Assembly (NCBI GenBank): GCA_905250115.1
Contig: CAJNOI010000041.1
Location: 565,434 to 629,433 of the forward strand
Direction: 5' to 3'
Length of the DNA stretch: 64,000 nt
DNA from: Adineta steineri
Lineage: Eukaryota > Rotifera > Eurotatoria > Adinetida > Adinetidae
The translations under genes were made by a program, and so were the position numbers. This document shows positions 20,888 through 33,775 of this stretch, piece after piece (position 1 is the stretch's first letter; every line of letters begins with the position of its first letter). The notes under the pieces were generated by a model. It was given only the letters and a program-made list of their open reading frames with translations, had not been told where the DNA came from and did not search any database.

Positions 20888-22909
20888 ATGGTATGTATCG
20901 TGTTTTTTATATCTTTATCGGAATAAAAATAACAAAATGTTAGTTTATTATATCAAAACACCTCTCTATGGGATTAAATTGATTGATGACAATTGCTGAT
21001 GCTTTTCTCTCATTAATAATTATTCTAAGATTGAACAGAGATATATTTAGAAAATAATCTCTTTCTTATTTTTTTCACTTCAGTAGAGAAATCAATTTAA
21101 AAAAATTATGTGAGAAAGTGTTTGAACGAGATATAATTATGAGAACAAAAAGAAAGGAAACGACAGATGTTCGGTATTTATATTATTTGATTATGATCAA
21201 AAAAAATTAATACTGTTATCTATAAGAGGATTTTTCTCATATTGTGTTTTTTGAAATTTAGGATCTTGATTCACTTCGAAATCATTATGGTATTTTGATT
21301 GTTTTAATAACATTTCTAAGTCGAGTTGTATTCGTTGGATTTTGTTGGAGTTATGGCACTGTTATTGTCGAATTTAAAAAAGAAAATTCGACTTTATCGG
21401 ATACAGAGATGAGTATGTCATTTAATTTTAATTTTAGTCAATAAAAAAAAACACGATAAAAAATTTAGGTTGGATTGGTAGTGTTGGTCAAAGTTTTGGA
21501 GGTATTGTTGCACCATTAATACTTTTTTGTGCTCATCGATATGGATTTCAATTATCATTCATTATTTCACTCGTTCTCTGTGTCATTTCTTTATTTATTT
21601 CATCGCTTGTTCAAAATATTCGTTGGCTTTTCTTAACCTATTCACTGCCATACGGTTTTGCTAATGCAGCAATTTTCATTCTCGGTACATTAATTTGTGG
21701 CCTTTACTATCCAGCTCGACAACATCCAAAACATATACTTGTCATGTGCATTATCTCAACTGGATTTCCGATGGGTTATCATATAATGAGTGCATTTATA
21801 TTTTCTGCAATCAGAGAAGATGGTTGGCAAGCAATGCAACGACGCGTTGGTATGGTTGAAATATTAGTTGCATGTGTACTTGGTCCATTTTTTACAACAA
21901 AATGTTTACCAAATACATCACAAGGATATCAATATCCATCATTACCACTTATTCCAGAGAATACTCGAAAAATTTATTATTCAAAACCAATTATCTATTG
22001 GATGTTAGGAATATTTTCAGCTATGTGTGCAATAAATAATTTTCTTCTTCATCTGGTATGTTTTTGCTAAAAAAAAGAAAGAATTTTTCTAAAATTTAAA
22101 AAGTGTAAACAATTATATTAATTATATATTTTATAATTATTATTCAAAACGTTTTTGTAGAGAAAAGAAAAGAGGTGTAAAAGTCGTTTGTTACAAAATA
22201 TAAATTGACTTTTTTTCTTAATTTTTAAGCATAGTCATTTGGAATATTTACTTATATCACCTGCACGAGCTGATCTTTGGTTTCGTTTACATGGTCTATT
22301 TGATGCATTATTTCGTTTATCAATACCAGTTCTTATTCGATTTTATCCAATTGATATTATTTATTTATTTCCAGCAAGTATATTCACCGGTCTTATCGTA
22401 TTAACACTAACATTTGGTCTACTATATACAAGTTTAAATGCATTAGCAATTCTGCCAATTCTATGTAAGTTAATTTTGGAAAATTTGATTAATAATTTTA
22501 TTGAATTTATTTCTAGTATTTAGTTTTACATCGGCTGTTGTAACAGCACTTCAATATACAGTTTCGAATCGAATCTTTGAAGAGGATAGAACAGAACAAG
22601 GTTATATCTATCATGTTATTATTACAAGTTTAGGTACAATTGTTGGTCCTGTAGTTGGCGGTATGAATTGAGAAAATAACAAAAAAAAACAACAAATTGA
22701 TATATATTTTATTTTTAGGATTATTGCTTGATATGACAGGAAGTTATAAAGCAATCATTCCAACATCAATCTTTTTTCTTTTCATTAGTTTTATTTCATT
22801 TGGTTCTACAATTTTATTACTAAATAAGAAGAAAGCTAATGAACTTGAAGAAAGTCAAACAGCTTCCATTCATCAACATGATAATGTTGCTTATGGTTCA
22901 TCGAATTAA
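20888..22909 (+). CDS. MFS transporter, monocarboxylate-transporter (SLC16)-like
   Basis: Six exons: 20888-20890 (the ATG alone), 21262-21412, 21469-22055, 22230-22464, 22517-22660 and 22719-22909, giving 436 residues. Introns: 371, 56, 174, 52 and 58 nt. About twelve hydrophobic segments are visible. Segment 1 is followed by a loop and MSWIGSVGQSFGGIVAP, which matches the MCT pattern in which TM2 begins S-W-I; the TM4-TM5 and mid-loop regions are as in SLC16. The C-terminus is a polar cytosolic tail. MCTs carry monocarboxylates or related solutes across the plasma membrane with H+; substrate here is unknown. The start assignment is inference: exon 1 contributes only the initiator, and an ATG at the end of a 5' UTR exon is the only reading I found. 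Confidence 0.8.
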
Positions 22910-23042
22910 ACTTAAAATCATTTAGTATTATTCAAGTCGTTATTGTAATTATTTAATACAATTTTAAATATATGAACTAGAGTATAAAAAAAATCTTGTT
23001 GTATGTATATTTATGTTTGAGAAAAAAAAACTAGTTTTGTTT

Positions 23043-23676
23043 TTATTTAATATTATTTTGATTTTTATGTTTAATATTTTGTTGTGCAAGTATTTGTGCA
23101 TTTCGATTTGGTTCACTTGTTTGAAGAAAATGATCATAACCATCACTATCACATTCTACTAATTCATTTAAACATTTATCAATAATAATATTCATACGAT
23201 TTCGTTGTTCTGTTGGTGATTGTGTATATTTATTAATTAACCATTGTTGTCTTTCAAGACGTTTTTGATATTCAGATCGATTAGAGAAAAAATCTTGTGA
23301 CCAATTATCATAACTTTTTTCTAATGGAGCTTTGAATTGTGGTAATAAACAACCATAAACTTGACGTTTTTTTTCATCTGTAGGATTTTCTCTATGAATA
23401 CAAGTTCTAGAATGATTGATTGAAAATAAATGATTTTTACCATCATCATCATCATCGAGAATATGTTTCAAACGAGAACGTTCTTTAATAGTCATCTTTG
23501 ATCGGTGATATATTTGTCGTCGACTTTCTTTATTAACTTGTTCAAATTGACGACGTAATTCTGTGCCACGAGCTGTTTGTTGATGATCATACCAACGAAC
23601 AAGTTGAATGAGACGACTACGTTGACGTTCGAATTCAGCAAAAAGTGATCGTTGAGCACGAGATACAGAATCGAAT
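23043..23676 (-). CDS. unrecognised basic, helical protein (5' end unresolved)
   Basis: The 3' exon reads from an acceptor (CTAG, 23677-23680) at 23676 down to TAA at 23043: about 210 residues, entered in phase 2. Sequence begins FDSVSRAQRSLFAEFERQRS and is rich in Arg, Gln and Glu, likely coiled-coil; it has a run of five Asp at about 75-79 and ends in Asn/Lys-rich residues. The part from 23495 is an ATG-initiated frame, but the conserved-looking open frame continues 180 nt further upstream, so 23495 is probably internal. I could not find the upstream exon with the required phase within the next 700 bp. No family recognised. Confidence 0.6.
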
Positions 23677-23680
23677 CTAG

Positions 23681-24817
23681 AATAATAGTTTATTATTTAA
23701 GTTCTCATAGAAAAATCTAGTTAATGAATAATAGACAATAATCAATAGTTGTCTTTTCTGAAATTTATTAAGATGGCCTATTCGTAATTTTCCATTTCCG
23801 TCTTGTCAAAAGTACTTCTAACGACAGACAATTTAAAAATCAAATCAAGTTCGTACAGTATACTTTTTGAAGAAAATCTATTTTTACGTTATCTTGCTAT
23901 TAAAATTTATCTGTCAACAAAATCTTACTAAATCTATAAATTATGATAAGGCACACAGGAAGCTATTTCTGTTTAATCCGTTTTTACTGATATAAATATA
24001 TAATTTGTATCTCTGAAATGATCCATAATAATAACTCTTATTTTATAGTTCTTATCTAGCGATATTATTTATAAATGATTATGAAAATAATATCCTGTCT
24101 GTAAGATGTTCATTATAATAATGATACCCTTCAAATTGTTATCTTCACTTTCTAATAAAAAGTCATAAAATGCACATTTCTTTGTCTTATTATATAAATC
24201 TTTCTTTTGATTCTTTCTTTTGTATTATATTGTTTTTTCTCATTGACTATTTCATATAATTTGCATTTATTATAACTTACAAGTAAATATGTTAACTGAA
24301 ATTGATTTTTATTGAGAGAAATTGTATGCTGTTTCATTGTACTTAACATCTCGATAATTTTTAGCTAATTCATAAAAAAAATTTTATTGCTATCCTTCCA
24401 CCATATGTCATAGTAATAAAAATCTCGTAATTGATTAAAAGTAATATTCATTTGTTTTTTTCTGAAGTTAATTATAAAACTCACTGTTATTTTCTATTAT
24501 TTGAAAGCAGATTATTTCATACATTAAAAATACAACTGAAAGAAAAGAATTTGTTGATAAAGGTTAATCATTTGCTTACTGCCTAAGTAAATCATTGGGA
24601 TCGACAACAACATCATCCATAATCAGATTTGTTTGTAGTAAAGAAAAGGACAAAAATGAGAAAATGCAAGTGAAATGATCCTATTTCATCTCGTGCAAAA
24701 TTTGCATATTTTCAATCATTAGAATTTGTTTGTCATGAAAAAGAAGAAAGCCTACACATGTTATAATTTATAACACAATTCGTCTTGTGACGATTGTTAG
24801 CAAAAGAAATACAGTTA
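23681..24817. other. region between two minus-strand genes
   Basis: About 1.1 kb. It must contain the missing 5' exon(s) of the gene ending at 23043 and the 3' UTR of the Pointed-domain gene. AT-rich; I see no additional gene. Confidence 0.35.
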
Positions 24818-26192
24818 TTAAAAACGTTGTGGTGCTGGCGGTGGTGGGGCTGTTGGTGATGGATGTTGTGGAAACCTTGGATCTAGGACAGGACGTTGTG
24901 GATGTTGTGCATGTGGTGGATATTGTGGCTGTTGTTGATGTGGATAATATTGCTGATGTGGATAATGTGGATGGGGCTGGGGATGGGGCTGGGGATGAGG
25001 CTGGGGATGTGGATGTGGTTGTTGTTGTTGTTGTTGTTGATAATGTTGCTGTTGCTGTTGAAAATATTGTTGTTGCTGTTGATAATGTTGCTGTTGTTGT
25101 TGTTGCTGTTGAGTTTCTTGATAAGCTTGTTGTTGATAAACTTCAGTAACCAATTGTCTTACTTGTGATTCGTTCATGACATATCGTTGTCCATTAATTG
25201 AAACCATAAAGATTCCTTCATTAGCATCGAATGGAGCACCATTAGCTCCGTCTGAACTGAATTGCGTTGGATCTACATCATCCATAACTTCGATTAATAT
25301 TCCTCGAGCAGTCATCATTGGATTATATTGCTGAAATAGATGTGGATGCAAAACATGTCCTGGATGTATATTTGGATGCTGAGCGTGGATAAATTCTTCA
25401 GGAATTCCTTGTCGCCGTTGTTGTTGTTGATGATGTGTATGAAAAAATGCTGCAGCAGTACCTGCAGGCATTGTCATTACAGCTGGAGCAACGTGTCCCT
25501 GACTAAAAAATAAGGGATGACCATGAGGTGGATAGTGATGAAAATTATTGCGTGGTGTATGTGACTGTGATTTTCGAATTTTGGGTGGATCATCAGGTTC
25601 TTCAATAATTGGCTTTGGTGATGAGGCATCTACTTCATTGTGAGATTCTTCATCATCAGGACTAAGTTCAACTATTTTAGGTCGTGGACTGTGTGATCCA
25701 TTCTTAAATCCATTTTGATCAAGACGAACTGAATCTCCTTTATTTGGATCTAAAATATAATTATATTCAAAAAAAAAGAACGATGTAAACTTTTACACTA
25801 ACTAATTAGTCGTTGTAATGAATAATAGAGTATTTCTCCTCCGTCTGGTGAACGTCTAAGAAAGTCATGTTTGGTAAGCAATGCTAGAGCCTGACCTAAA
25901 TAGATAATAATAATCAAAAAGGCTATAATTATGTTATATCAATGATATTTCACTTACCATTCATTTCAAACTTTTCAGCTGTAGCCTTTTTCAATTCATA
26001 ATTTCTACATTGTTCTTTGATCCAATGTTGTACTTCGACTGATGTCCATTTTGTTACATCTTTGTTATCCAGAAGTTTTGAACCATGTCTATCTATATCC
26101 CCAGCAGAGAATGAAGTTGCCATACCCTTTTTATTCCCATTACCCATGGCTGTCGCATTGGGAGTAGAGGTAGTTGTTGTCATGTGCGTCAT
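24818..26192 (-). CDS. Pointed (SAM/PNT) domain protein lacking an ETS domain
   Basis: Exons 25958-26192, 25803-25895 and 24818-25749 (minus) give 419 residues; introns 62 and 53 nt. Residues about 45-109 are a PNT domain: W-T-S-V-E-V-Q-H-W-I, then FEMNGQALALLTKHDFLRRS and a GGEILYYSLQRLI helix. FEMNG-x-AL-x-LLTK is the hallmark of the TEL/ETV6-Yan branch, a domain that polymerises head-to-tail. The remaining 310 residues are an acidic Pro/Ser stretch, a folded-looking block (about 245-300, with ILIEVMDDVDPTQF and IFMVSINGQRYVMN), then polyGln and His-Pro repeats. No ETS DNA-binding domain follows. PNT-only proteins such as fly Mae/EDL regulate Yan and Pointed by capping or competing; the same role here is inference. 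Start: first ATG of an upstream-open frame; 26183 is an alternative. Confidence 0.82.
24970..25130. repeat. coding trinucleotide and His-Pro-Gln tandem repeats
   Basis: Within the Pointed-domain gene, the plus strand carries a GGGGAT/GGGGCT tandem run (about 24971-25012, encoding repeated His-Pro-Gln-Pro on the minus strand) and then GTT/TTG runs (about 25017-25128) encoding interrupted polyGln. Length polymorphism is likely. The plus-strand reading frames through this run are low-complexity shadows. Confidence 0.85.
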
Positions 26193-28171
26193 TGATTCGA
26201 CGTTTTTTATTCTCTCATAAGGTTCGACATTGATGTGTAGTGATGAATTGGCGACAAATACTAATAACAACCTCTGAAATGTGTTGTTTACAGTCGATAG
26301 CTGATCATTACAACGTGAGAAATATAGAGAACGAAAAAGACATAGAAGAATATACAGGTTACCGCATCTAAATGAGTAACCGAAAAAGACAGTAGAAAAT
26401 GCACAACATCGAAAAAAAAATATATACGACGAAACGAAGGAATAAAAAATATATACAATCACTCATACCCCTTGTTTCATATCTCTTTTGTTCGTTGTTA
26501 AATACTTGATCAAACGTAACGAATACGTAATACAAAAAAAATGTAGACAAGGCATGATTTCTGTTATCTCATTAATCACAATGATAGTTTAACAAATCTA
26601 AGTGAAGAATAAAATCTTCTTACTAATTGTTGATGTCATTCTTCTTTCAAGAAAATTAGATGACAGACAAAATAGCCGTGACATAGTCAATATGTCGAGG
26701 TTTTTTCCATTTTACGAAACTAATTAAGAGTCATTCAAGCATAATGGTTCGATGTATATGAAACATATTTCATATCTATGGTCTGTTTACATAAATAATA
26801 CATGATTCAGAATTTGGTTCCGTCATTTGTTAACATTTCATGATTTGTTTTTCAAAAAAAAAGTCATCAATCGCCATCATTTCATATTACTAATAATTAG
26901 TTATCATTGTGAAAATAAACTGCGATGTAAAGAAAAAATATCAAATATCATTTTTTGAAAACTACGTAGATTATATAAATATTTATAACTTTATAATGAA
27001 ACTTCTCATATCATATATTTGAGATTCTTTTATCAAATTCAGTAACTTATAACTGATGAAGGTATTCTATTTCGTAAAATATTTTCCAAAATACAATAAA
27101 TTCATATAAGTTTTAAATGTTAATATTCTTAGGAAAAAAAATTAATAAATTAATTGCAATAGAGTCTTTCTAGAGGACAACAGATAATATGACTCGTTTA
27201 CATCAATTATATAATAATAAAAAATAATTCATATTGTAAATAATATGATTTACAGACAATACCTATGTCAATGCCAAGGCTACATATAAAATAATATATA
27301 TATATATGCTGTGCTTTCAAGCATGATGTGTTCGATTCTTTTTTCCCTGAAAAACGAAAATCATCAACATAATTATCTCATGTTGATTTTTAACTTGCTA
27401 TAGTATGTAGCATCTGTAAAACTTTATTAAAACTAGAGATCTATTGAAAGCTTGTTTATAATTATCATTATTTTAGCGAAGATAAAAAAAAGAAAATAAT
27501 TATGATTTAAAAATGAAATATAATTATTATCATATGCGAAATTTGACATATAAATAGTTCAAACATTAATTGTCATTGAAAAATATCAATCAAAAATAAC
27601 ATTTCGACACCCTTTTATTTATCGAAATTAACAGGTTTGTTCGTTTGTAATATATTTCGATTATAACAAAATATTACTTTTTTTTTCCTGTTCTTCCCAC
27701 TATTTATTATTATTGCAATTAAATACAAATCTATTAGATACTTTATTTCTAATTTTTATTGAATTACTGTGTCATAAAGTTACACTTGTTTTTAATAATA
27801 GACGAAATACAAAATTAAAATTTATTTTTAACTTTCTTCTATAAAAATAATCAGCAACATGGAATTACTCGAAAGTTTGCATGATACAGAGTTTACTGTT
27901 TTCATTTGATTCAAAAATAATTTATTTTTTCAATAGGAAACATTATAGAATGTATATGACCTTTAAATCTTCACAACGCATAGTGAATAGATAACGACAT
28001 ATTCAACAAAAATAGTGAAACATCATATAATCGAATCTAAGTATATTTGCAAAAGAAAATCATTATTACTATATTTTTTTCTACATTACGAACAGATATT
28101 TTACTATTTTCAAATATAATACAAAAGAAAAAAAACGTTACTATTGATTATTGTTAATATGGAAGAATAAA
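26193..28171. other. intergenic region, Pointed-domain gene to orphan gene
   Basis: About 2 kb. The first 270 bp upstream of the Pointed-domain start are open in the same frame and probably belong to its 5' UTR. The rest is AT-rich with no credible ORF; a short (TA)n lies near 27292-27306. Confidence 0.4.
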
Positions 28172-29381
28172 TTAAGAGTTATAATTACTATTTGGATAAT
28201 ATTGAGCAAGTGTAATATAACATTTCATAAATAAAGCTTTAATTCGACAAGCGAATCGATAATCGATACCAGTTATATGATTGATTTCTTGTTGTAGAAT
28301 ATTAATAAGTTTATGAAAATTAATATTAGTTATTGATTCATTTTCTTTTATGAACATAATTGAATAGAAAAGAAAAAGAATCACAGCAAATTTATTATTG
28401 AATAATATATTTGTAAATAATTCTGAAGAATATTGACTGAACTGTTGTCTCCAGATATGAATTGCATTCATATATAGAGAATAATAATCAAAATTAATTG
28501 AAATAATTGATGGTAGATCAAGTAAATGAAGAAGATTTTCATATGCTGATGATGTTGATAATTGATTATGAGTAAGATCATGAGTCAATTGTTCAAGTAA
28601 ATGATTTATTGGTATTAGCACCGGCTGTGATGTAGTTTTTGTTTGTACCATACAATCTTGTCGATTTGATTTTGTTATATCAATTAATGGAAGTTCATAA
28701 GAATGTTGAACTTTAATGTTTGAATCTATTCATTAAAATAGAATATGAATGAAAGAAAAAGTCATAGATTTATTGTTCAAGGTATCATTTTTCTTTATAG
28801 CATGATTGCAAAAGAGAGATTTAGTTCTAATCTATTAGTCAGCAATAAAATACTATACATGATTCATAAATACATGATTAGTTTTTCATTTTTGAATGTT
28901 GAACACTATAATTGTATATACATACTATTATGATCAGGTATTTTTGTTGTTTCGAAATTCCATGTTGATGATGATGAAGTATCTATATTTGCTTCAGTAT
29001 ACATTGGATGGGAATATTGATATGAATCTGTTATATCATCCATTGATTGAATAAAATATCCATCAGACGGTTGATTATTTGTAAATAAAAAACGATTTGG
29101 ATCGATCAGATATGTTGGTGAAATATTTGATGATGTTGATGATTGATATTCCAATTGATTATTGTACATTGTATGATACTGATTCGAATTACTATGATTA
29201 TTTAATGAAGATAATTGCCATGTATCATCCGTTGTCATTATATTACTATTGTATACAGGCGATTGAAGAAAACTAAGGAAAACAGGATCGTATTTTTGAA
29301 TACAATTTACAAATTCATTAGATCATACTCGTCCTGTTGTTGTTGTTGATATATTGGATATGAACAGATATTTTCTTCCAT
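28172..29381 (-). CDS. unrecognised three-exon protein with disordered N-terminus and helical C-terminus
   Basis: Exons 29329-29381, 28926-29272 and 28172-28725 (minus) give 317 residues; introns 56 and 200 nt. The first exon is short and encodes MEENICSYPIY followed by five Gln. Residues about 18-160 are Ser/Asn/Tyr/Gln-rich and look disordered, like a transcription-factor activation region. Residues about 185-310 are dense in Leu, Ile and aromatic residues and look all-helical (NHLLEQLTHDLTHNQL, then several long helices ending ITLAQYYPNSN). I recognise no domain; a highly diverged ligand-binding-like helical bundle is one possibility that I cannot support. A start at 29238 is an alternative, but the in-frame 5' exon with a 56-nt intron argues for 29381. 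Confidence 0.7.
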
Positions 29382-32300
29382 TTTCGTATTACTAATTAAA
29401 AATAATTTGTTCACAAATTGAAATTGTATTGTCAACAATAAAACTTGACTATACTAAAATGAAGAATAATAATAATAATGAAGTGCTTATATACTCATTT
29501 TAACTGTACCAATCGATCAATAGACTATATGATTCGTTCATTTTCAATAATACACATGCTCCCATAAAGCTCATTTTATATTGATGATGAGTGTCATGTG
29601 TTTTTGAGATATGATATATACACTATTCTTTATAGCATACATTGAACTCGCATTCTTTTTAGGATACTAGAATAATGCATATAAACAAGCAAGTGAAATT
29701 TCTTCGACTAGTGATGGTTCACTTCATTTTTAGTTAATTATTCGTCTAGATTTAAAAACAAGCACAATAAACACAGTAGTTATCAAATCTGACAGGATGT
29801 TACTGAAATAAGATTATGTGTTGGTCATTGATTAAGACATAATTCGAAATTATACTTCCTATTATGTATTTTAATCATATTAAACGACTTCATCGAAATC
29901 GTAGATTAAATCACATATCAAATTGATATATTTTTTATGTGCAAACATATATGTATATATAGTTTTATAGATAATGCATGTTTCTGTGTATCATTTTCCC
30001 AAGATATAAACATTAATCAACTTATTAATTAAAACCAAGGTTAATCTAATTACTTTCAAGCAACAGACATGAACAAGATTTATATATTTACCTTATTTTA
30101 TTTAGTCCTTGATAAATGTTGACCTTGCCTAATATGGTCTAGTTTTCTAGTCTTTTTAATGAACGAGAAAAGGAAACATATATATGTATGTCTTTTTAAT
30201 GTAAATGAAAAAATTGTCCAATTATATTTGTCTAGAAGTAAATTCATAAATTTTACTTCTTATCAAATTTAATCTTTAATGTTCAGATAAATAATAATTT
30301 TATATTAGAAACGTCATAGATTTCTTTTTAGTTTTGATTATATTAGATTGACAAGTTTTTGACTTATTGACGTATATTTTCTATAATTATCTTAAAAATG
30401 ACGTAAACAATTACAATATTTACAATCATATAGTTTGCTTTATGTCAATTTTATTGAAAATAAAAACTATTTCGATTGAAATGCGCAATTATTTTCAATC
30501 GCAATCGATTTATTTACTCGTATCTTTCTACTACGTCGATAAGATTGATTAGATCGGTGCCTGACATTTGACTTAATAGTTTTAATGATATTCTACGTTT
30601 TTGATGCTGTCATTTCTTAATCCGTCGAATTTAATCATATAATTACACATATTCATATTGATCTGAAGTGACATATACAGCAAAAACAAGCGCCTGACTT
30701 TTAATTGGAAATCAGAAAAATATATGCATAATCATCCTTTGTTTTTATTCACTCTGGAACATTGTTTAAGAAAATCCCGGCATTATTACTATAATGCATA
30801 TGCATTTCATTCATGTTCATTTTTCATTTCGATGTGTATCAATCAATTTTCTAGTTTCGGTCTATTAATATACACCTTGTTCAATTGAACGACTAGTATA
30901 TTTTAATACATACATCATTCTAATAGCCTAGCAATGATAATCAATAACTACTATCGAAAGTGATAAAAAAGAAACGCTGTCCTATCAGTTATAGTTTGAT
31001 ATGTTTATGCAACTGTAAAAAAACGTATATAGAATTAGTTATTCATTTTTTCATTATCTTGACAGCTGTTCGATCGAATCAAGAAGGACATATATTTCTA
31101 GTGACCTATGTTCATATATGTATCTTGAGTGCAGATTTTGAACGACATCATCATTACACACATTTAAGAAAAATGCTGATAGTTTCATTAATCATTACAA
31201 CGTTCGATGCCATTGTATATTTGATTTGATATTAAAAATATTTTCATAACAGCGGATGAAAATATATTTGTATCGTTTATCAGAAATTTTTTTTTCGCCA
31301 TCATAATTAGCATCCGTTTTTTTTTGATTTCTTACAAAAATATTGATTGAAAAGACTTTCTGATAAGATAAAATTATATTTACAGTTTCATCATATTTTT
31401 CCATGACCATGACTACAGAACAAAAAACAAGCGATCAGTATTCAGTTTTTTCCTTTTTGGTAATTACATGCATAAAATGGTAAATTGTCACAGTACCGCA
31501 ATTTCTATGAAGATGTGCCATGAAAAAATATCACAATTTTCTGGTCTAATTTCATTATATACATTTTTCATGTGTTCATATCAGTGAAAAATATTATCGA
31601 TTCAATCTTACAAACTCAACCGTTATAATTATTTGATAATCGTATAATATCTATAAAATATTAGAAGGTTAATATTTTAATTTCTATAAATTTGTCTTTT
31701 TTCAAAATAAAAATATATAATTATTTCTCCTATAAAATATTACTCATATGTTATCATCTCATGATCTACTTCTGTTGAAATACACATTACTCATTTTTAC
31801 AAATGAGTAACAATATGATGAAATAAAATTTGAGTTCTTTGATTTTTATCAATAAAAATCATTTTGAAATAGTTCGATAGTTAAAGGTCAATGATTTCAA
31901 ATATTGAATGACGTCAATATGATTTTAATCGAAGTTTTAACTTCATAATCAATGATTTTGTGTTATTTACAATAGTTTCTAGACAGATAAATCATTTTGT
32001 TCTACCTTGACAAATGCACCGAAAAATATTCTAAAGTAATTGGAAATAAATTTATATATTTTTCTTGATGACGTCGTTCGTTTCATGTACAATCGTCTAG
32101 ATCACAGTGTTTATATATAAAGAACGAAACAATTATTAAAGAAATGGACGATTCGATGTGACACCTGTATACATAAACATTGTTTGAATGACAATTGATG
32201 TTGACGTTGATAATGTATTGCGTCGAACGAAAACATTTCAAAGTACACCTTTGTATTGTTTATTGTGACCACGCGGTTATCATATGAAATTTGTTTTTAG

Positions 32301-33775
32301 AGCAAAAATATTCAATCTGATATATTATACATGACTTGTGTTGTTTCTTTTTATGAAACCAACTAAAATTTCATAGTTTTCTAAATTATTTCAAATATAG
32401 CTTTTAGCTTTCTCATTTAGACATAAATAGTAGATTTGTTAAATAGTCTTTGTAACAACAGAGATCTTTGTTTAGATCACACATTAATATTGGAATTGGA
32501 AAAAAAAGGCAAAATATTTATAACGTTTTTTAATCAAAACAGTTAGAGCCCTGTGACCTTCATTATTGGAGAGAAATAAGTATTAGTAACGCTCCTCGGT
32601 TCATTTTCTTAAATCGTGAATGTCACAGAGCTCTAGCTATTTTGATTAAAAATTTATACGTATTTTTTCTGATTACCTTTTTTTTTCAAATTCCGATAAT
32701 AGTAAATTATGAAATGACGCGACACTATTTATCATATACATCTTGCATATTTTCATTAACATATCTCATGTTAAAGATCGAATCGCATGTATAGAAAGTG
32801 CTTGTCTTAAGAGAGTGAAGCGTGACTAAATGATATCTTAATATTCATCTATAAAATACAGATAAAGAAATATCATACGGTATGTTAGAGGTAAGTCTTT
32901 GTATGTTATATTTTTTTTCTTTGCTGTTCTCTCCGATCATCACAAAGAATGATAGGAAGAAGAAAAAAAAGAGAAAATGCATACTAGACGCTCGTTTCTG
33001 TCTCATCACCAAAGTGTCATGTATTGATCGCTAATGGCAAGTATATGGCCTGCCTAAACGAAACAAATCATACGATTGAATGCGGCGCGAAAAAAAAAAA
33101 GAAAATGAATGTATAAATGGATAGATGTTTATCTATGTGCTGCTATACCGTGCCCATCAATCATATATAACGTGAAGGCAAGAGAACGTCAATATAAAGA
33201 GAAAAAGGAAAGAAGATTTGATGACGTTGATGCTTTATAGACAATAGATCATTAAAATCATTTTTTTAAAATATATTTCGATTACATATTGAATCATTTT
33301 CTCGATTTTGACCGTGTCTGTTTGACAGAACAGAAAACAAGCAAGTATAGTTCTTTCTTTCGGGCATATATATATACACATATATATGTATATATATATA
33401 CATGCACATTTATGATCGTAAACGTAATTAGACAGCGCTCTCATACTATTCATTGAAGCGTGAATAGATGTATGGGTGAATGTCTCTAGTTCAGATCGTT
33501 TCATTTTATTCAGAAGTATATAAAGATGACCTCTTTTGTATCTGTATTGGATGAAACATTTTTCTGCATCTCATATGTATACGTACATCCACCTACGCGA
33601 ATACATATATACATACATATATATATACATGTATGAAAAAAAATTTTGTAGTCATTTAAAAATCTTTTGTTATGAGTAGTGCAGGCTTACTTTCTTTTTT
33701 TTTCTTTCTTTTACTTCTCTAAGTACATACATTATTGTTAATACATTATTATTTTATTTTTTTTTCATTACAGAT
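29382..33775. other. 4.4-kb intergenic region
   Basis: The longest gene-free stretch. AT-rich, with (TA)n/(CATA)n microsatellites near 33366-33402 and 33602-33632 and the foldback listed separately at 32489-32697. Short ORFs here are hydrophobic and low in coding character. The last kilobase probably holds the promoter and 5' UTR of the kinase gene. Confidence 0.4.
32489..32697. mobile_element. AT-rich foldback element (MITE-like)
   Basis: Inverted arms of about 80 nt (about 32489-32570 and 32611-32697). Aligned blocks include TTGGAATT with a following A-run, TTTTTAATCAAAA, and AGAGCCCTGTGAC on the left against the complement of GTCACAGAGCTCT on the right. Internal part is about 40 nt with no coding capacity. 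A palindromic insertion of this size fits a non-autonomous transposon; no target duplication was identified. Confidence 0.6.

Noticed and set aside
22239..22523. Independent 94-residue membrane protein
   Set aside because: It is exon 4 of the MFS transporter; splice joins on both sides keep the frame.
24787..25168. Val/Asp-rich and Leu/Trp-rich plus-strand frames
   Set aside because: Shadows of the polyGln and His-Pro-Gln repeats of the minus-strand Pointed-domain gene.
30960..31229. 89-residue hydrophobic ORF in the large intergenic region
   Set aside because: No motif, AT-driven composition, no exon partners.
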